Origin: CALKYB01 sp964510575
GTDB taxonomy: Bacteria > Bdellovibrionota_C > UBA2361 > SZUA-149 > CALKYB01
NCBI GenBank assembly: GCA_964510575.1
Contig: CAZECN010000009.1
Span: 1-64,000 of the forward strand
DNA: 64,000 nt
Direction: 5' to 3'
Part shown: positions 9,367 to 18,661 of the stretch, one piece after another
Position numbering within the stretch: the stretch's first letter is position 1
Layout of the letters: the number at the start of each line of letters is the position of its first letter
The notes under the pieces: generated by a model
Seen by the model: only the letters and a program-made list of their open reading frames with translations
The model's database searches: none
What the model was told of the DNA's origin: nothing
Program-made: the position numbers and the translations under genes

Positions 9367-11016
9367 ATGAAAAAGATGTTTCTCTCGGTATTCCTACCGC
9401 TTTGGTCGGTAGAGTTAAGCCGTCTTCGCCTTAAGGAGAGAGAAAGTAGCGTACAGAACAAAGAAAATTTATCTAATCAAACCTCATCTCAAAACTTCTC
9501 TCCAGGATATGCTCCAGAAGGAAAAGTTCTTCTTTTAACAGCTGCTAAAGCTGGAAAAGAGATCGTGCTTCGCTGCTGCCCAAAAGCAAAGCGCCTGGGA
9601 GTGAGTACGGGCATGAACCTTAGCAATGCAAAAGCTTTAACTGAAAACTTTTACTGCCTAGCTTTTGAACCAGAGCACGAAGAAAAAATGCTAAAGTCCC
9701 TTGCTCGCTGGGCTATTCGCTTTTCTCCTGTTGTCTCTATAGATCGCAATCCTGAAGATCCTAAACATAAAAAAAGTTTTTCGATAAACGACCCTCGCTT
9801 TAGTGGACTTCTGCTAGATGTTACCGGAGAAGAAAGACTTTTTTCAGGTTATGATAGTTTAATAAAAAAACTATCAGCCGAACTAGCAGCTCTGGGTTTT
9901 TGCTCTCGCTTAGCAATTGCACCTTCATATGGTGGAGCATGGGCTCTTTCTCGCTATGGAAGCAAAAGCTCTTTTTTCGTTAAAAACAAAACGGCTCTTA
10001 GATCTGCCTTAGCGGCTTTACCAGTAAGCGCCCTTAGACTCAGTAGAAAAACTAGCCAGAGTTTGGCAGAAGTTAACATTAGCCGAATAGAACATCTCTA
10101 TAAGATTCCTTTCTCTTCTTTATCTGAGCGCTTTGATTACGAATTAATTAACAGAATGGACGAAGCCTTAGGCAAAAAAAAAGAAGGCTTTACTACTGTA
10201 AGAGTGAAAGAGGCGGAAACAAGAAAGTGCGTTTTCTCAGGTCCTCAAAAGTCTTTAGAAGCATTAACTGGTTCAGTTGAAAAACTAGGTAAGGAGGTAA
10301 TCGAGATTTTCAAAGAAAAACAACAAAAAATTGCCGTCTTAAATATAAAAGTCGAGGCACAAGGCGTCTCTCAATCAGAAAAAAACTTCTCTCTAACTTC
10401 CGGCACTTTAAACATAGATCATGTTAAAAAAATAACCTTACCATGGCTCGAAAACCTACAAATGGGTGAAGGCATAACAGAGGTTACTCTAGAAATAAAA
10501 AAGACTAGCGCAGTAAAATCAAGTTGCGATGATTATATATTCAAAAAGCAAAACAATGCTCCTAGAAACATGAAAGAATTATCGGAGCTAATAGATAATC
10601 TTTCCTATGCCCTTGGGGCAAAAAACATTCGAGAACTTCTGTGCAAGGAAAGTTTTATTCCGGAAGAACAGTTTTCCTTCGAAAAGTATCAAAATCCAAA
10701 GAAAAAAGACCCTAAGGCTCGACTTCTCAGAGCGAAACGTCCAAGTAAACTTTTCACACACCCTCAACCAGCTTCTGCAATTGCACTACTACCAGATAAA
10801 CCCCCTTCTAAAATAACATGGAAGAACGAAACTCATCTCATCAAAAACGGGATTGGCCCAGAAAGAATTTCATCAGAATGGTGGAAAAATAATAAAAAAA
10901 TTCCTGAGCGTGATTATTTTAAAGTTCAAATTCCTTCTGGTCTTTGGATTTGGATTTATCGTGAAATAAATACTGCTTCGAAACACCAATGGTTCGTTCA
11001 CGGAGTTTGGTCATAG
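9367..11016 (+). CDS. imuB: ImuB, catalytically inactive Y-family polymerase-like protein
   Basis: ImuB is the hub of the damage-induced mutasome: it binds the beta clamp and recruits DnaE2. The 549-residue product has the Y-family fold signatures (LFSGYDSLIKKLSAEL, LDVTG, AIAPSYGGAWALSRYG). The first catalytic Asp region reads FLPLWSVELS, with no acidic residue, as expected for inactive ImuB. A long Lys/Ser-rich C-terminal half follows, ending in a conserved 'HQWFVHGVWS' tail typical of ImuB. The start is ATG at 9367; an in-frame ATG three codons on is possible. dnaE2 starts eight bases after the stop. No imuA lies upstream. Confidence 0.88.
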   Translation: MKKMFLSVFLPLWSVELSRLRLKERESSVQNKENLSNQTSSQNFSPGYAPEGKVLLLTAAKAGKEIVLRCCPKAKRLGVSTGMNLSNAKALTENFYCLAFEPEHEEKMLKSLARWAIRFSPVVSIDRNPEDPKHKKSFSINDPRFSGLLLDVTGEERLFSGYDSLIKKLSAELAALGFCSRLAIAPSYGGAWALSRYGSKSSFFVKNKTALRSALAALPVSALRLSRKTSQSLAEVNISRIEHLYKIPFSSLSERFDYELINRMDEALGKKKEGFTTVRVKEAETRKCVFSGPQKSLEALTGSVEKLGKEVIEIFKEKQQKIAVLNIKVEAQGVSQSEKNFSLTSGTLNIDHVKKITLPWLENLQMGEGITEVTLEIKKTSAVKSSCDDYIFKKQNNAPRNMKELSELIDNLSYALGAKNIRELLCKESFIPEEQFSFEKYQNPKKKDPKARLLRAKRPSKLFTHPQPASAIALLPDKPPSKITWKNETHLIKNGIGPERISSEWWKNNKKIPERDYFKVQIPSGLWIWIYREINTASKHQWFVHGVWS

Positions 11017-11024
11017 TTTAGACG

Positions 11025-14000
11025 ATGAGCTTCGTAGAACTTTGCAGTTACTCCAACTTTTCTTTTCTTCAGGGAGCCAGTCACCCAGAAGAAATAGTTC
11101 AACAAGCGGCTGTTCTTGGCTACACGGCTATTGGCATTACAGATAAAAATAGCATTTCTGGCCTTGTACGAGCCCATGTCGAAGCTCAAAAAGCAGGAAT
11201 CGATCTAATTTCAGGTTGTGAGATTTCACTACTCAGCTACCTTCCTGAAAAACCAGCAGAAGAGGAAACAGTTTGGATTACAGAAGATCACTATAACCTC
11301 GACCACCTTCTTCCCCTACTACCTATCTCTCTGAGCCTTTACCCTACAAACACAGCTCAATATTCTTCACTCTGTAGGCTTCTAAGTACTGGTAAGCTAC
11401 GGGCTCCAAAAGGCCACTGTTGGCTGACTTTGGAGGATTGCTTCTCTCAGTTAGAAGCTATGCATGCCGTTGTTCATATCCTTGACCCAAAACATAAGCT
11501 TATTCTTCCTTCTCTAAAAAATCTAAAGGACTTTTTTAAGGATATGCTTTCGGTTTCAATAAGCAGAACCTACTCAGCAAACGAATCTCAAGTCAGTTCC
11601 GCCACTCTAGCAATTGCTAAAACTTTCTCTCTTCCACTTTTATCAACAAACCGAGTTTTTTATCACGAACCAAGCCGACGTAAGCTCCAAGATGTTCTAA
11701 CTTCAATACGAAATAGAACTAGTGTCGAAAGAGCTGGTTTTCTTCTTTCACAAAATTCAGAAAGATTTTTAAAATCCCCCGAAGAAATTTGCCGTCTATT
11801 TAGATCCTTTCCTAATGCATTAAAACGTTCTGAAGAAATTAGAGAAGCTAGCTCAAACTTCTCCTTAGATCAGCTTAGCTACGAATATCCCGAAGAAGTA
11901 TGCCCTAATGGAAAAAGCCCTCAGCTTTACCTTAAAGAATTAACTCTGGCCGGAGCAAGGAAGAGGTTTCCTAAAGGAATACCTAGAAAAGTTAAAGAAC
12001 AGCTACAACATGAATTTTCGCTAATCGAAGAACTTAACTACGCCAGGTACTTCTTAACCGTAAACGATATAGTAAGGTTTGCTAAAGCTCAGGGAATCCT
12101 ATGTCAGGGCCGTGGAGCTGCTGCCAATTCCGCTGTTTGTTACTGTCTAGGCATCACTGCAGTTGATCCTTCACGCACCAGACTTTTACTGGAACGTTTT
12201 ATTAGTAAGGAAAGGGGCGAACCACCAGATATCGATATCGACTTTGAGCACGAAAGACGAGAAGAAGTTATTCAGTATATATACAACAAGTTTGGTAGAG
12301 AACGGGCTGCGCTGGTTTCTGCTGTAATAACTTATCGAAAAAAAAGTGCTATTCGAGAAGTAGGAAAAGCTCTTGGTCTTTCTATTGATACAATAGAAAC
12401 CCTCCAAAAAATTTTCTATAGGCGGACTGAGGATGACCCTGTCAGTATTGAAGAAATAGCTAAGGAGGGAATTAATCCCAATGATTTGCGTATCAGAAAC
12501 TGCCTTGAACTAGTCGATCAGATTAAAGGCTTTCCTCGCCATCTGACTCAACATTCTAGCGGTTTTATTATTTCTCAGGAAAAACTGAGTAGCTTTATAT
12601 CTGTTGAGAATACAGCGATGCCTGGCAGAACAATGATTGCTTGGGACAAAGACGATATCGAAGCACTTGGAATGTTAAAAATTGATGTACTTGGGCTAGG
12701 CATGCTCACTTGCATTCGCAAAGCACTTGAGATGGTCAACTCTAATGGCCAAAACAGCAAAAGCTGGAACCATCAAGAACTTTTAATGCATAACATTCCG
12801 CCAGAAGATCCAGCGGTCTACGACATGCTCTGCGCTGCCGACACTATTGGAGTTTTTCAAGTCGAATCCCGAGCTCAGATGAACATGCTTCCAAGACTTA
12901 AGCCACGTTGTTTCTATGATTTGGTAGTAGAAGTGGCAATTGTTCGCCCTGGACCTATTCAAGGCGGAATGGTTCACCCTTACCTAAAAAGAAGAAAATA
13001 CCAACCAAAAATTTCTTACCCTAGTGAAAAAATAAAAGAAATACTGGAAACAACTTTAGGTGTTCCAATTTTTCAAGAGCAAATCATGGAGCTTGCTGTT
13101 CATGGAGCTGGTTTTAGTCCTGGTGAGGCAGATCAGCTAAGACGAGCAATAGCTAGTTGGAAGAGAAACAAAGCAGCGATGAGTCGTTATGGTAAAAAAC
13201 TAGTTAAAGGTTTCTTAGAAAGAGGCTATAGCGTTCAGTTTGCCAAACAGGTCTTTCGCCAAATTAAGGGTTTTTCTGAATATGGTTTTCCTCAGTCTCA
13301 TGCAGCTTCCTTTGCACTAATTGTCTACACTTCCTCTTGGCTTAAAAAGCATCATCCTGCTGCTTTTGCTGCTGCTCTAATTAACTCCCAGCCAATGGGC
13401 TTTTATCACCCTTCTCAAATTATTCAGGATGCTGAGAGGCATGGCGTTAGAGTATTGCCAGTCGACATAAGTTACAGCGATTGGGACTGTAAGCTTGAAC
13501 CTTCCAATGGACAGCCAAAGATGAGGCTGGGCTTGCGCCTAGTACAAGGCCTTAGCCAAAAAGAGGTTGAGAAAATAACTCAGCTTAGTCGTAGACCAAC
13601 AGAGCTTAGAGAACTTTGGAAACTCTCTGGGACAAAAGTTAGCTCGCTTAGAAAACTTGCCAGAGCCGACGCTTTTCGTTCTTTCGGAGTAAATCGTCAG
13701 CAGGCTCTTTGGCAGCTTAAAAAATTAAGCGATCAAAGCCTTCCACTGTTTGAGCAATTAGAGAGACAAGAAAACTATGAAAGTAACCTGCCTGTTCTAT
13801 CAGAAAAACTACATGTCCTTTTTGACTATCAGCACACCGGCCATTCACTTAAGGCTCATCCTATGGAGTTTGTAAGAGAGAGGCTTGCAGCTAATGGTAT
13901 CATGGAACTAGCAAGTCTACAGGATTCAAACTCGACTCCAAATGGAAAAGACATCACCATTAGTGGTTTAGTTTTAGTACGTCAGAAGCCACCCACTGCC

Positions 14001-14186
14001 AAAGGCACAACTTTTTTAACAATAGAGGATGAAACCGGATGGGCAAATATTGTCGTGCAGTCTAAAAACTATAAGCGACTTAGAAGACAAATTATGGAGA
14101 GTAGGTGCCTTATAGCTCGAGGAAAGGTTCAAAGAGCAGAAGGAGTTGTTAATTTGGTCGCAGAAGATATTGTAAAAGTTAGCTAA
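11025..14186 (+). CDS. dnaE2: error-prone DNA polymerase III alpha subunit DnaE2 (ImuC)
   Basis: The 1053-residue product matches DnaE2, shorter than replicative DnaE. The N-terminal PHP domain opens with ELCSYSNFSFLQGASHPEEI and GITDKNSISGLVRAH. The palm contains GRGAAANSAVCYCLGI and the catalytic PDIDIDFEH near residues 400-408, with a third acidic residue in LKIDVLGLG near 554. The FPQSHAASFALIVYTSSWLK segment and a C-terminal OB-fold (DITISGLVLVRQKPPTAKG) are diagnostic of DnaE2. It forms a unit with imuB for mutagenic lesion bypass. The next gene begins two bases after the stop, so it is probably co-transcribed. Confidence 0.95.
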   Translation: MSFVELCSYSNFSFLQGASHPEEIVQQAAVLGYTAIGITDKNSISGLVRAHVEAQKAGIDLISGCEISLLSYLPEKPAEEETVWITEDHYNLDHLLPLLPISLSLYPTNTAQYSSLCRLLSTGKLRAPKGHCWLTLEDCFSQLEAMHAVVHILDPKHKLILPSLKNLKDFFKDMLSVSISRTYSANESQVSSATLAIAKTFSLPLLSTNRVFYHEPSRRKLQDVLTSIRNRTSVERAGFLLSQNSERFLKSPEEICRLFRSFPNALKRSEEIREASSNFSLDQLSYEYPEEVCPNGKSPQLYLKELTLAGARKRFPKGIPRKVKEQLQHEFSLIEELNYARYFLTVNDIVRFAKAQGILCQGRGAAANSAVCYCLGITAVDPSRTRLLLERFISKERGEPPDIDIDFEHERREEVIQYIYNKFGRERAALVSAVITYRKKSAIREVGKALGLSIDTIETLQKIFYRRTEDDPVSIEEIAKEGINPNDLRIRNCLELVDQIKGFPRHLTQHSSGFIISQEKLSSFISVENTAMPGRTMIAWDKDDIEALGMLKIDVLGLGMLTCIRKALEMVNSNGQNSKSWNHQELLMHNIPPEDPAVYDMLCAADTIGVFQVESRAQMNMLPRLKPRCFYDLVVEVAIVRPGPIQGGMVHPYLKRRKYQPKISYPSEKIKEILETTLGVPIFQEQIMELAVHGAGFSPGEADQLRRAIASWKRNKAAMSRYGKKLVKGFLERGYSVQFAKQVFRQIKGFSEYGFPQSHAASFALIVYTSSWLKKHHPAAFAAALINSQPMGFYHPSQIIQDAERHGVRVLPVDISYSDWDCKLEPSNGQPKMRLGLRLVQGLSQKEVEKITQLSRRPTELRELWKLSGTKVSSLRKLARADAFRSFGVNRQQALWQLKKLSDQSLPLFEQLERQENYESNLPVLSEKLHVLFDYQHTGHSLKAHPMEFVRERLAANGIMELASLQDSNSTPNGKDITISGLVLVRQKPPTAKGTTFLTIEDETGWANIVVQSKNYKRLRRQIMESRCLIARGKVQRAEGVVNLVAEDIVKVS

Positions 14187-14188
14187 TT

Positions 14189-15715
14189 GTGGCTCTCCTA
14201 GTGGACTTCCATATTTTCTCAGAATCTGAGAATCTTCCCCTTAAGTTGAAGAGCAAACCTTACTATTTAGACTTAAATCTTTTGAAAATTCTTTCATACA
14301 TCTCTTTAATTCTTTATTCACTGACCTTTAGTGCATGCTTTAGAGCAGCGTTCAGCCCAGACTTGGGGGAGCTGTACAATAAATCAATTCAACAATCGGC
14401 TCCCACTCGTAATCCAGTAATCGTCATTCCAGGGGTTCTGGGAAGTAATCTTGTAGATTCCGCAACCGGCAAAAGTATTTGGGGAGCTTGGGATGGAGAG
14501 TTTGCAAATCCTAAAATAGATAAAGAAGCCAGACTAATTGCCTTGCCCTTAGACCCTTCCCTAGATCCATTTAGACTGGAAGATAGCGTAACTAATGCTG
14601 GTGCTCTTGAACGAATTAGATTAAGGGTTTTTGGCTTTCCTGTTGGCTTCAAAGCTTATGCCCAGCTTCTAGTTACACTTGGAGCTGGTGGTTATATCGA
14701 CCAGACAATGGCTAGTAGTCAGGGAAACTCCATCGACTACGGCGACGAACATTTTACTTGTTTTCAATTTGATTATGATTGGAGAAAGTCCAACGCAGCC
14801 AATGCAGCAAAACTAGATAGCTTTATCAAAGAAAAGAAAAAATATATCGAAAATGAATACCGCAGAAGATATAAAACTGAACCAAAGGAAATTAAATTCG
14901 ATATTGTCGCTCATTCTATGGGAGGACTTCTATCACGCTACTACTTGCGCTATGGCAATCAGCCTCTAAACCTAGAAGGACCACTGCCAGTTTTAAACTG
15001 GGCTGGGGCAAAACACGTTGATAAACTTATTACAGTAGGCACACCTAACTTAGGCTCTCTACATTCCTTTCAATCTCTGCTCAAAGGACGAAAAGATAGC
15101 ATCTTTTTACCCTTCTACAGTCCTGTGCTGATGGGTAGCTTTCCTTCTCTATACGAGCTTTTGCCTAGAAACTCCGATACTCCTGTTTCTCTAAAAGGCA
15201 AACAAAAACAGATCGATCTATTTGATTCTCAAATATGGGAACACTACAACTGGGGTCTACTAAGCTCTGACAAGCATCTAAAGGTGCTTTTACCTAATAT
15301 TCAAACCCCAGACGAACGCAGAAGTACCGCGAAGGAACATCTCTCTAGACTTCTCAAATACGCAAAACGATTTCATCAAACCTTAGACCTCAAAGCTCGG
15401 CCTCCCGAGGGCCTCTCAATCTATCTCTTCACTGGCGATGCTAACCCTACAGCAGAAAAAGGAAAGGTAAATAAATATGGGGAACTATCTTTTACTATGC
15501 ATTCACCTGGAGATGGAATTGTTACTAGAAAAAGTGCGCTAGCTGACAAAAGAAATGAAAACTCCAATAAACCTAAGCTAATTAGTCCAATAGGCTGGAC
15601 TGGTGTTTACTTTATATTTGAAGACCATCTAGGTCTGATAGAGGATAATACCTTTTCTGATAACCTTCTCTACCTTCTTTTAGAAAGACCTGCTTTTAGT
15701 AGGCCTGTTTTGTAA
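14189..15715 (+). CDS. LCAT-family lipase/acyltransferase, putative lipoprotein
   Basis: An alpha/beta hydrolase of the lecithin:cholesterol acyltransferase family. PVIVIPGVLGSNL near residue 70 is the family's N-terminal signature with oxyanion-hole residues. DIVAHSMGGLLSRYY carries the nucleophile Ser243. GTPNLGS and a late GDGIV segment (Asp) follow. As a 508-residue reading from GTG at 14189 the signal sequence is internal. A TTG at 14282 would start an ideal short signal peptide ending in LTFSAC, a plausible lipobox cysteine, so the true start may be there. It begins two bases after dnaE2, placing an envelope lipid enzyme in the imuB-dnaE2 run. Substrate unknown. Confidence 0.78.
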   Translation: MALLVDFHIFSESENLPLKLKSKPYYLDLNLLKILSYISLILYSLTFSACFRAAFSPDLGELYNKSIQQSAPTRNPVIVIPGVLGSNLVDSATGKSIWGAWDGEFANPKIDKEARLIALPLDPSLDPFRLEDSVTNAGALERIRLRVFGFPVGFKAYAQLLVTLGAGGYIDQTMASSQGNSIDYGDEHFTCFQFDYDWRKSNAANAAKLDSFIKEKKKYIENEYRRRYKTEPKEIKFDIVAHSMGGLLSRYYLRYGNQPLNLEGPLPVLNWAGAKHVDKLITVGTPNLGSLHSFQSLLKGRKDSIFLPFYSPVLMGSFPSLYELLPRNSDTPVSLKGKQKQIDLFDSQIWEHYNWGLLSSDKHLKVLLPNIQTPDERRSTAKEHLSRLLKYAKRFHQTLDLKARPPEGLSIYLFTGDANPTAEKGKVNKYGELSFTMHSPGDGIVTRKSALADKRNENSNKPKLISPIGWTGVYFIFEDHLGLIEDNTFSDNLLYLLLERPAFSRPVL

Positions 15716-15735
15716 GGTAAATCTGGGAGATTATT

Positions 15736-16632
15736 TTGAAAAAGTTTGTAACTTTTCTACTTACTCTTGGGTTGTTCGCTCTAGCTGTATTTCTCACAGC
15801 ACAATTCTTATTAAGACAAGACTCAGTAGAAAACTTTAGCCTGTTACAATCTCCAAGAATTGCAGAAGTAGACCTTGGTGATGGTCTTGAAAAAGTAAAA
15901 ATTGAGACCAATCAATTTCTCTCCTCTCCACTTTCAATTGCCTATACCGACAGTCCTACTTACCTAAGCGTACCTGGTATTCTTCGTTGGACCAACAAGC
16001 ACAGAGACTCGGAAGCCCTGCACGAACTAACTCTTAACCAGACCTTAAATCAGGTCGCTGCTGCTAAAGTGGCCGATATGTTTGAAAATAATTACTTTGA
16101 ACACGTCTCTCCAGATGGAGTAGGTCCAGGAGATCTTGCCAGAGAGTATGAATACGATTTCATTGTTGTCGGTGAAAACTTAGCTAAGGGTAACTTCAAG
16201 ACTGATAAAAAACTGGTTCAGGCTTGGATGGATAGCCCAGGACACCGTGAAAATATTATGAAATCAGCTTTTACTGAAATAGGTATTGCTGTTGGCCAAA
16301 CAACTGATGGTGGACGAGAGGTTTGGCTCGCTGTTCAGTCTTTTGGAACACCAAAAAGTAATTGTGGAGAGCCAGAAGATCCCTCTCAACTAGAAGGCTT
16401 TAGAGATGCTATCCAAAAGGATATCGAAGACCTAGAGGCCTACAAGCAGGAAATAGAAGCACTACAACAGCAGTTTATCCATCCAGATTCAATCAACAGC
16501 GAGATTGCTAACTACAATGAGCGGGTTCAAAATTTACGAGAAGACCAAGAAAGGTTCAATCAAGAGGTGGCATTTATTAACGAAGCCAACCAAAGATTCA
16601 ATGACTGTATTAAAGACACAGCAGGTAATTAG
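15736..16632 (+). CDS. CAP/SCP-domain protein with C-terminal coiled coil
   Basis: The 298-residue protein starts at a TTG at 15736 with a GGGAGA ribosome site. Residues 1-28 form an uncleaved signal anchor or signal peptide (KKFVTFLLTLGLFALAVFL). Residues about 85-210 are a CAP domain: NNYFEHVSPDG with the conserved His, GENLAKG, and WMDSPGHRENIM with the second His. The last 80 residues are Gln/Glu-rich and likely coiled coil. Bacterial CAP proteins are exported and of uncertain activity. It follows the LCAT-like gene by 20 bases and probably ends the operon. Confidence 0.82.
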   Translation: MKKFVTFLLTLGLFALAVFLTAQFLLRQDSVENFSLLQSPRIAEVDLGDGLEKVKIETNQFLSSPLSIAYTDSPTYLSVPGILRWTNKHRDSEALHELTLNQTLNQVAAAKVADMFENNYFEHVSPDGVGPGDLAREYEYDFIVVGENLAKGNFKTDKKLVQAWMDSPGHRENIMKSAFTEIGIAVGQTTDGGREVWLAVQSFGTPKSNCGEPEDPSQLEGFRDAIQKDIEDLEAYKQEIEALQQQFIHPDSINSEIANYNERVQNLREDQERFNQEVAFINEANQRFNDCIKDTAGN

Positions 16633-16747
16633 TAATATCAAAAAAGTGTTCCAAAGTAGAAGATAAACCTTTTTGTAAAAGAAACCTCCTGCTTTGGAGA
16701 GTGTAACATAAAGTGTGTAAGAGAGAGTTTTTTCGATTTATCAACTC

Positions 16748-16982
16748 TCAGAAATTCTGCTTTGAATCGGTCGTTCTATCTTTAAAAATCAGACAAAGCT
16801 GATTGTAAATGGTGGACCAGTTTCGAACAGACTTCCACTTCTGAGAAATATTTCTAACATTGAGAAAAACGATTTTCAATAGAGAATCGTCGTTTCTGAA
16901 CTGCCTTCTATTTTTGATGTTTTTCTTGATAACGGAATTTTAGACTCTCTTCCAGGGTAGCTTCTTTCTTCGATTTCTTCAT
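16748..16982 (-). pseudogene. IS256-family transposase remnant (5' and 3' ends only)
   Basis: On the minus strand an AGGAG ribosome site precedes ATG at 16982, giving MKKSKKEATLEESLKF and a stop after 24 codons near 16908. In another frame from there to the TGA at 16748 the sequence reads SLLKIVFLNVRNISQKW followed by WSTIYNQLCLIFKDR. That closely resembles the conserved C-terminus of IS256-family transposases (LLKLLYLALRNISKKW then NW..., Q, F-x-DR). The catalytic DDE core is missing, so the copy cannot move by itself. The same remnant occurs at 19323-19557. Confidence 0.7.
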
Positions 16983-17040
16983 GCGTTTTCTCCTAATTTC
17001 AACTTTACTAGTTTAGGAAAAAACTCTCTCTATTCATAAT

Positions 17041-17088
17041 CCCGAGTAAATTCCTGCCCCAGCAAGCTGGGACAGGAATTTACTCGGG
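17041..17088. repeat. 23-bp palindrome inside IS256-like copy 1
   Basis: CCCGAGTAAATTCCTG at 17041 begins one arm and CAGGAATTTACTCGGG ends the other. The arms are 23 bases each with a single mismatch and almost no loop. There is no T-run on either side, so it is not a standard terminator. It lies between the transposase start and the terminal inverted repeat, where it could block transcription entering from outside. Copy 2 stops matching after the first 11 bases of this palindrome. Confidence 0.75.
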
Positions 17089-17135
17089 ACAATCAATCAA
17101 ACAACATTCAAATTATTGCCTTTACACACTTTTCG

Positions 17136-17588
17136 TTACACTCCCGCCATTTTAGTGGCCTGTTCCTTTTTGTGAATAATTTCAAATATAGTTTTTGAAA
17201 AACTGGTTTTAGAGCCAGTCTTGAAATCATAAACTACTATTAAACTTTCACCCTCGGCAGCGATTTCTCCGCTACCGGCGCTCACTATCCTGTAAAGCAT
17301 GGTAAAAGAGTCGTCCTCCAGTGAAACAATTCTGCACCCAATATGAATGGTGTCTGGGTACTTCAACGGGAGTCGAAACTTGCAACTTAAGTTGGCCAAT
17401 ACTGGGGCAACTCCAGTTTGTTCGTAATATTCAACCAGGCCAATTTGGTTAAAATAATCAGTCCTGGCGAATTCAAAATATCTGAAATAATTTATATTGT
17501 TTACATGTTGGAAGGCATCCATCTCTCCCCAGGCAATTTTGTAATCATAAACAACAGGGAATTCTTTTAGTTGGTCCATTTTCTTCAT
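17136..17588 (-). CDS. acyl-CoA thioesterase, hotdog fold (4HBT/YbgC type)
   Basis: A 150-residue single-hotdog protein. WGEMDAFQHVNNINYFRYFEFAR (residues 20-42) is the 4HBT signature with Asp24 and His28. Such enzymes hydrolyse acyl-CoA or aromatic-CoA thioesters; substrate unknown. The last codons are not native: the final GV and stop come from the terminal repeat of the IS256-like element, so the original C-terminus has been replaced, probably with little loss because the hotdog core is complete. It lies 66 bases downstream of the YheT-like hydrolase and belongs to the segment bracketed by the two element copies. Confidence 0.82.
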   Translation of the reverse strand: MKKMDQLKEFPVVYDYKIAWGEMDAFQHVNNINYFRYFEFARTDYFNQIGLVEYYEQTGVAPVLANLSCKFRLPLKYPDTIHIGCRIVSLEDDSFTMLYRIVSAGSGEIAAEGESLIVVYDFKTGSKTSFSKTIFEIIHKKEQATKMAGV

Positions 17589-17654
17589 TTAAAACTTCTT
17601 GTTGAGAATCTCGATAAATGCTTCTATTCGGAATTCTTGGCTCCGTATACTAGT

Positions 17655-18659
17655 TTAATCTTGACTCAGGGCTTTACTCTCCGTGATAAATGCAATTGAT
17701 CTCTTCTCAGCCCAAGTCTGGCGAGTGTTGTAAGAATCAAAGAAGCCAACATGACCACCGTTCACTGGGGCCTCAAAAGTAATTAGGCCGTTCTCTTCAT
17801 TCACCCCAGAGGGATAACATTCTGGTCCAAGAAAAGGGTCGTCTTTTGCGTTAACTATCAGTGTTGGAACAGAGATTTTACCCAGCTTAGGCAGTGAGCT
17901 GCACTTTTGCCAATAATCTTTCTCATCGGAGAATCCGTGAAAGGGCGCTACAAAAGTTCGATCAAACTCTTCTATAGTGTCGACGCGGTCCAGCAAATCA
18001 ATATCGTATTCCAGGGGAAACTGCCGAGCTTTCAATTTAATCTTTTCTTTCATTGAACTTAAGAATCTCTTTTCATATCCTCTATGAAAAAATCTGGCTA
18101 AGGCTCTAGCGCTGGAAGTCATGTCTATTGGAGCTGAAATGGATATGACTTTAGAGAGAATATCTTTAAGGCTTTTTCGGTTCTCACTTGCGTAAAGAAG
18201 GGTTAAGTTTGCGCCAAGGCTAAATCCAATTAAAATAATTTTTGAGTAACCTTGGGTAGACACCGCGTGTTCACACACAGTATTCAAATCATCTGTACAG
18301 CCAGCATGGTATAACTTAGCTGACTTGTTTATCTCTTCGCTACAGCCACGCAAATTCCATCCCAGAGAATCCCAGCCATTAGCATTTAGAGCATTAGACA
18401 TGCCTGTCATATAGGACCTGGAATAATTTCCCTCCAGGCCATGACATAAAATAGCCAAATTCTTCTTTGCTGATGGCGTGCAATGAGACCAGTTTAAATC
18501 CAGAAAATCTCCATCTGGAGTAGAGATTCTTTCGCTTATAATGGAGGCATGTTGCTCGGCTTTGCGAAAACCAGCTAGCAAGGTCTGCACATGCCCTGAC
18601 CTGAGAAGCAAAGGAGGTTTAAATCCATAACATGGCTTGTCCAGGACACCGCAGGGCAC
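17655..18659 (-). CDS. alpha/beta-hydrolase, YheT family
   Basis: A 334-residue cytoplasmic alpha/beta hydrolase. The N-terminal FKPPLLLRSGHVQTLLAGF is the hallmark of the YheT/COG0429 family. CHGLEGNYS supplies the oxyanion region, GFSLGAN the nucleophile Ser147, NAKDDPFL the acid, and GGHVGF the C-terminal histidine, so the triad is complete. The GTG start at 18659 is two bases after the stop of the 54-residue gene, indicating coupling. Eukaryotic relatives (ABHD1/3) act on phospholipids; the bacterial substrate is unproven. Confidence 0.88.
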   Translation of the reverse strand: MPCGVLDKPCYGFKPPLLLRSGHVQTLLAGFRKAEQHASIISERISTPDGDFLDLNWSHCTPSAKKNLAILCHGLEGNYSRSYMTGMSNALNANGWDSLGWNLRGCSEEINKSAKLYHAGCTDDLNTVCEHAVSTQGYSKIILIGFSLGANLTLLYASENRKSLKDILSKVISISAPIDMTSSARALARFFHRGYEKRFLSSMKEKIKLKARQFPLEYDIDLLDRVDTIEEFDRTFVAPFHGFSDEKDYWQKCSSLPKLGKISVPTLIVNAKDDPFLGPECYPSGVNEENGLITFEAPVNGGHVGFFDSYNTRQTWAEKRSIAFITESKALSQD

Positions 18660-18661
18660 TT

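Larger units (their letters stand above)
16697..17145 (-). mobile_element. internally deleted IS256-family element, copy 1
   Basis: A 449-bp element bounded by inverted ends: GAGAGTGTAACATAAAGTG at the left and, read on the minus strand, GGGAGTGTAACGAAAAGTG at the right, each continuing TGTAA. It encodes on the minus strand only the first 24 codons and about the last 50 codons of a transposase. It shares a 337-bp stretch (16715-17051) with copy 2 in direct orientation, identical by eye. Its right end supplies the final GTG-TAA codons of the thioesterase gene. The eight bases on either side differ, so no target duplication is visible. The right end also carries a 23-bp palindrome (17041-17088). 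Confidence 0.8.

Noticed and set aside
16689..17153. Target-site duplication around IS256-like copy 1
   Set aside because: The eight bases on each side (CTGCTTTG and GCCATTTT) do not match; nor do the inner flanks of the two copies.
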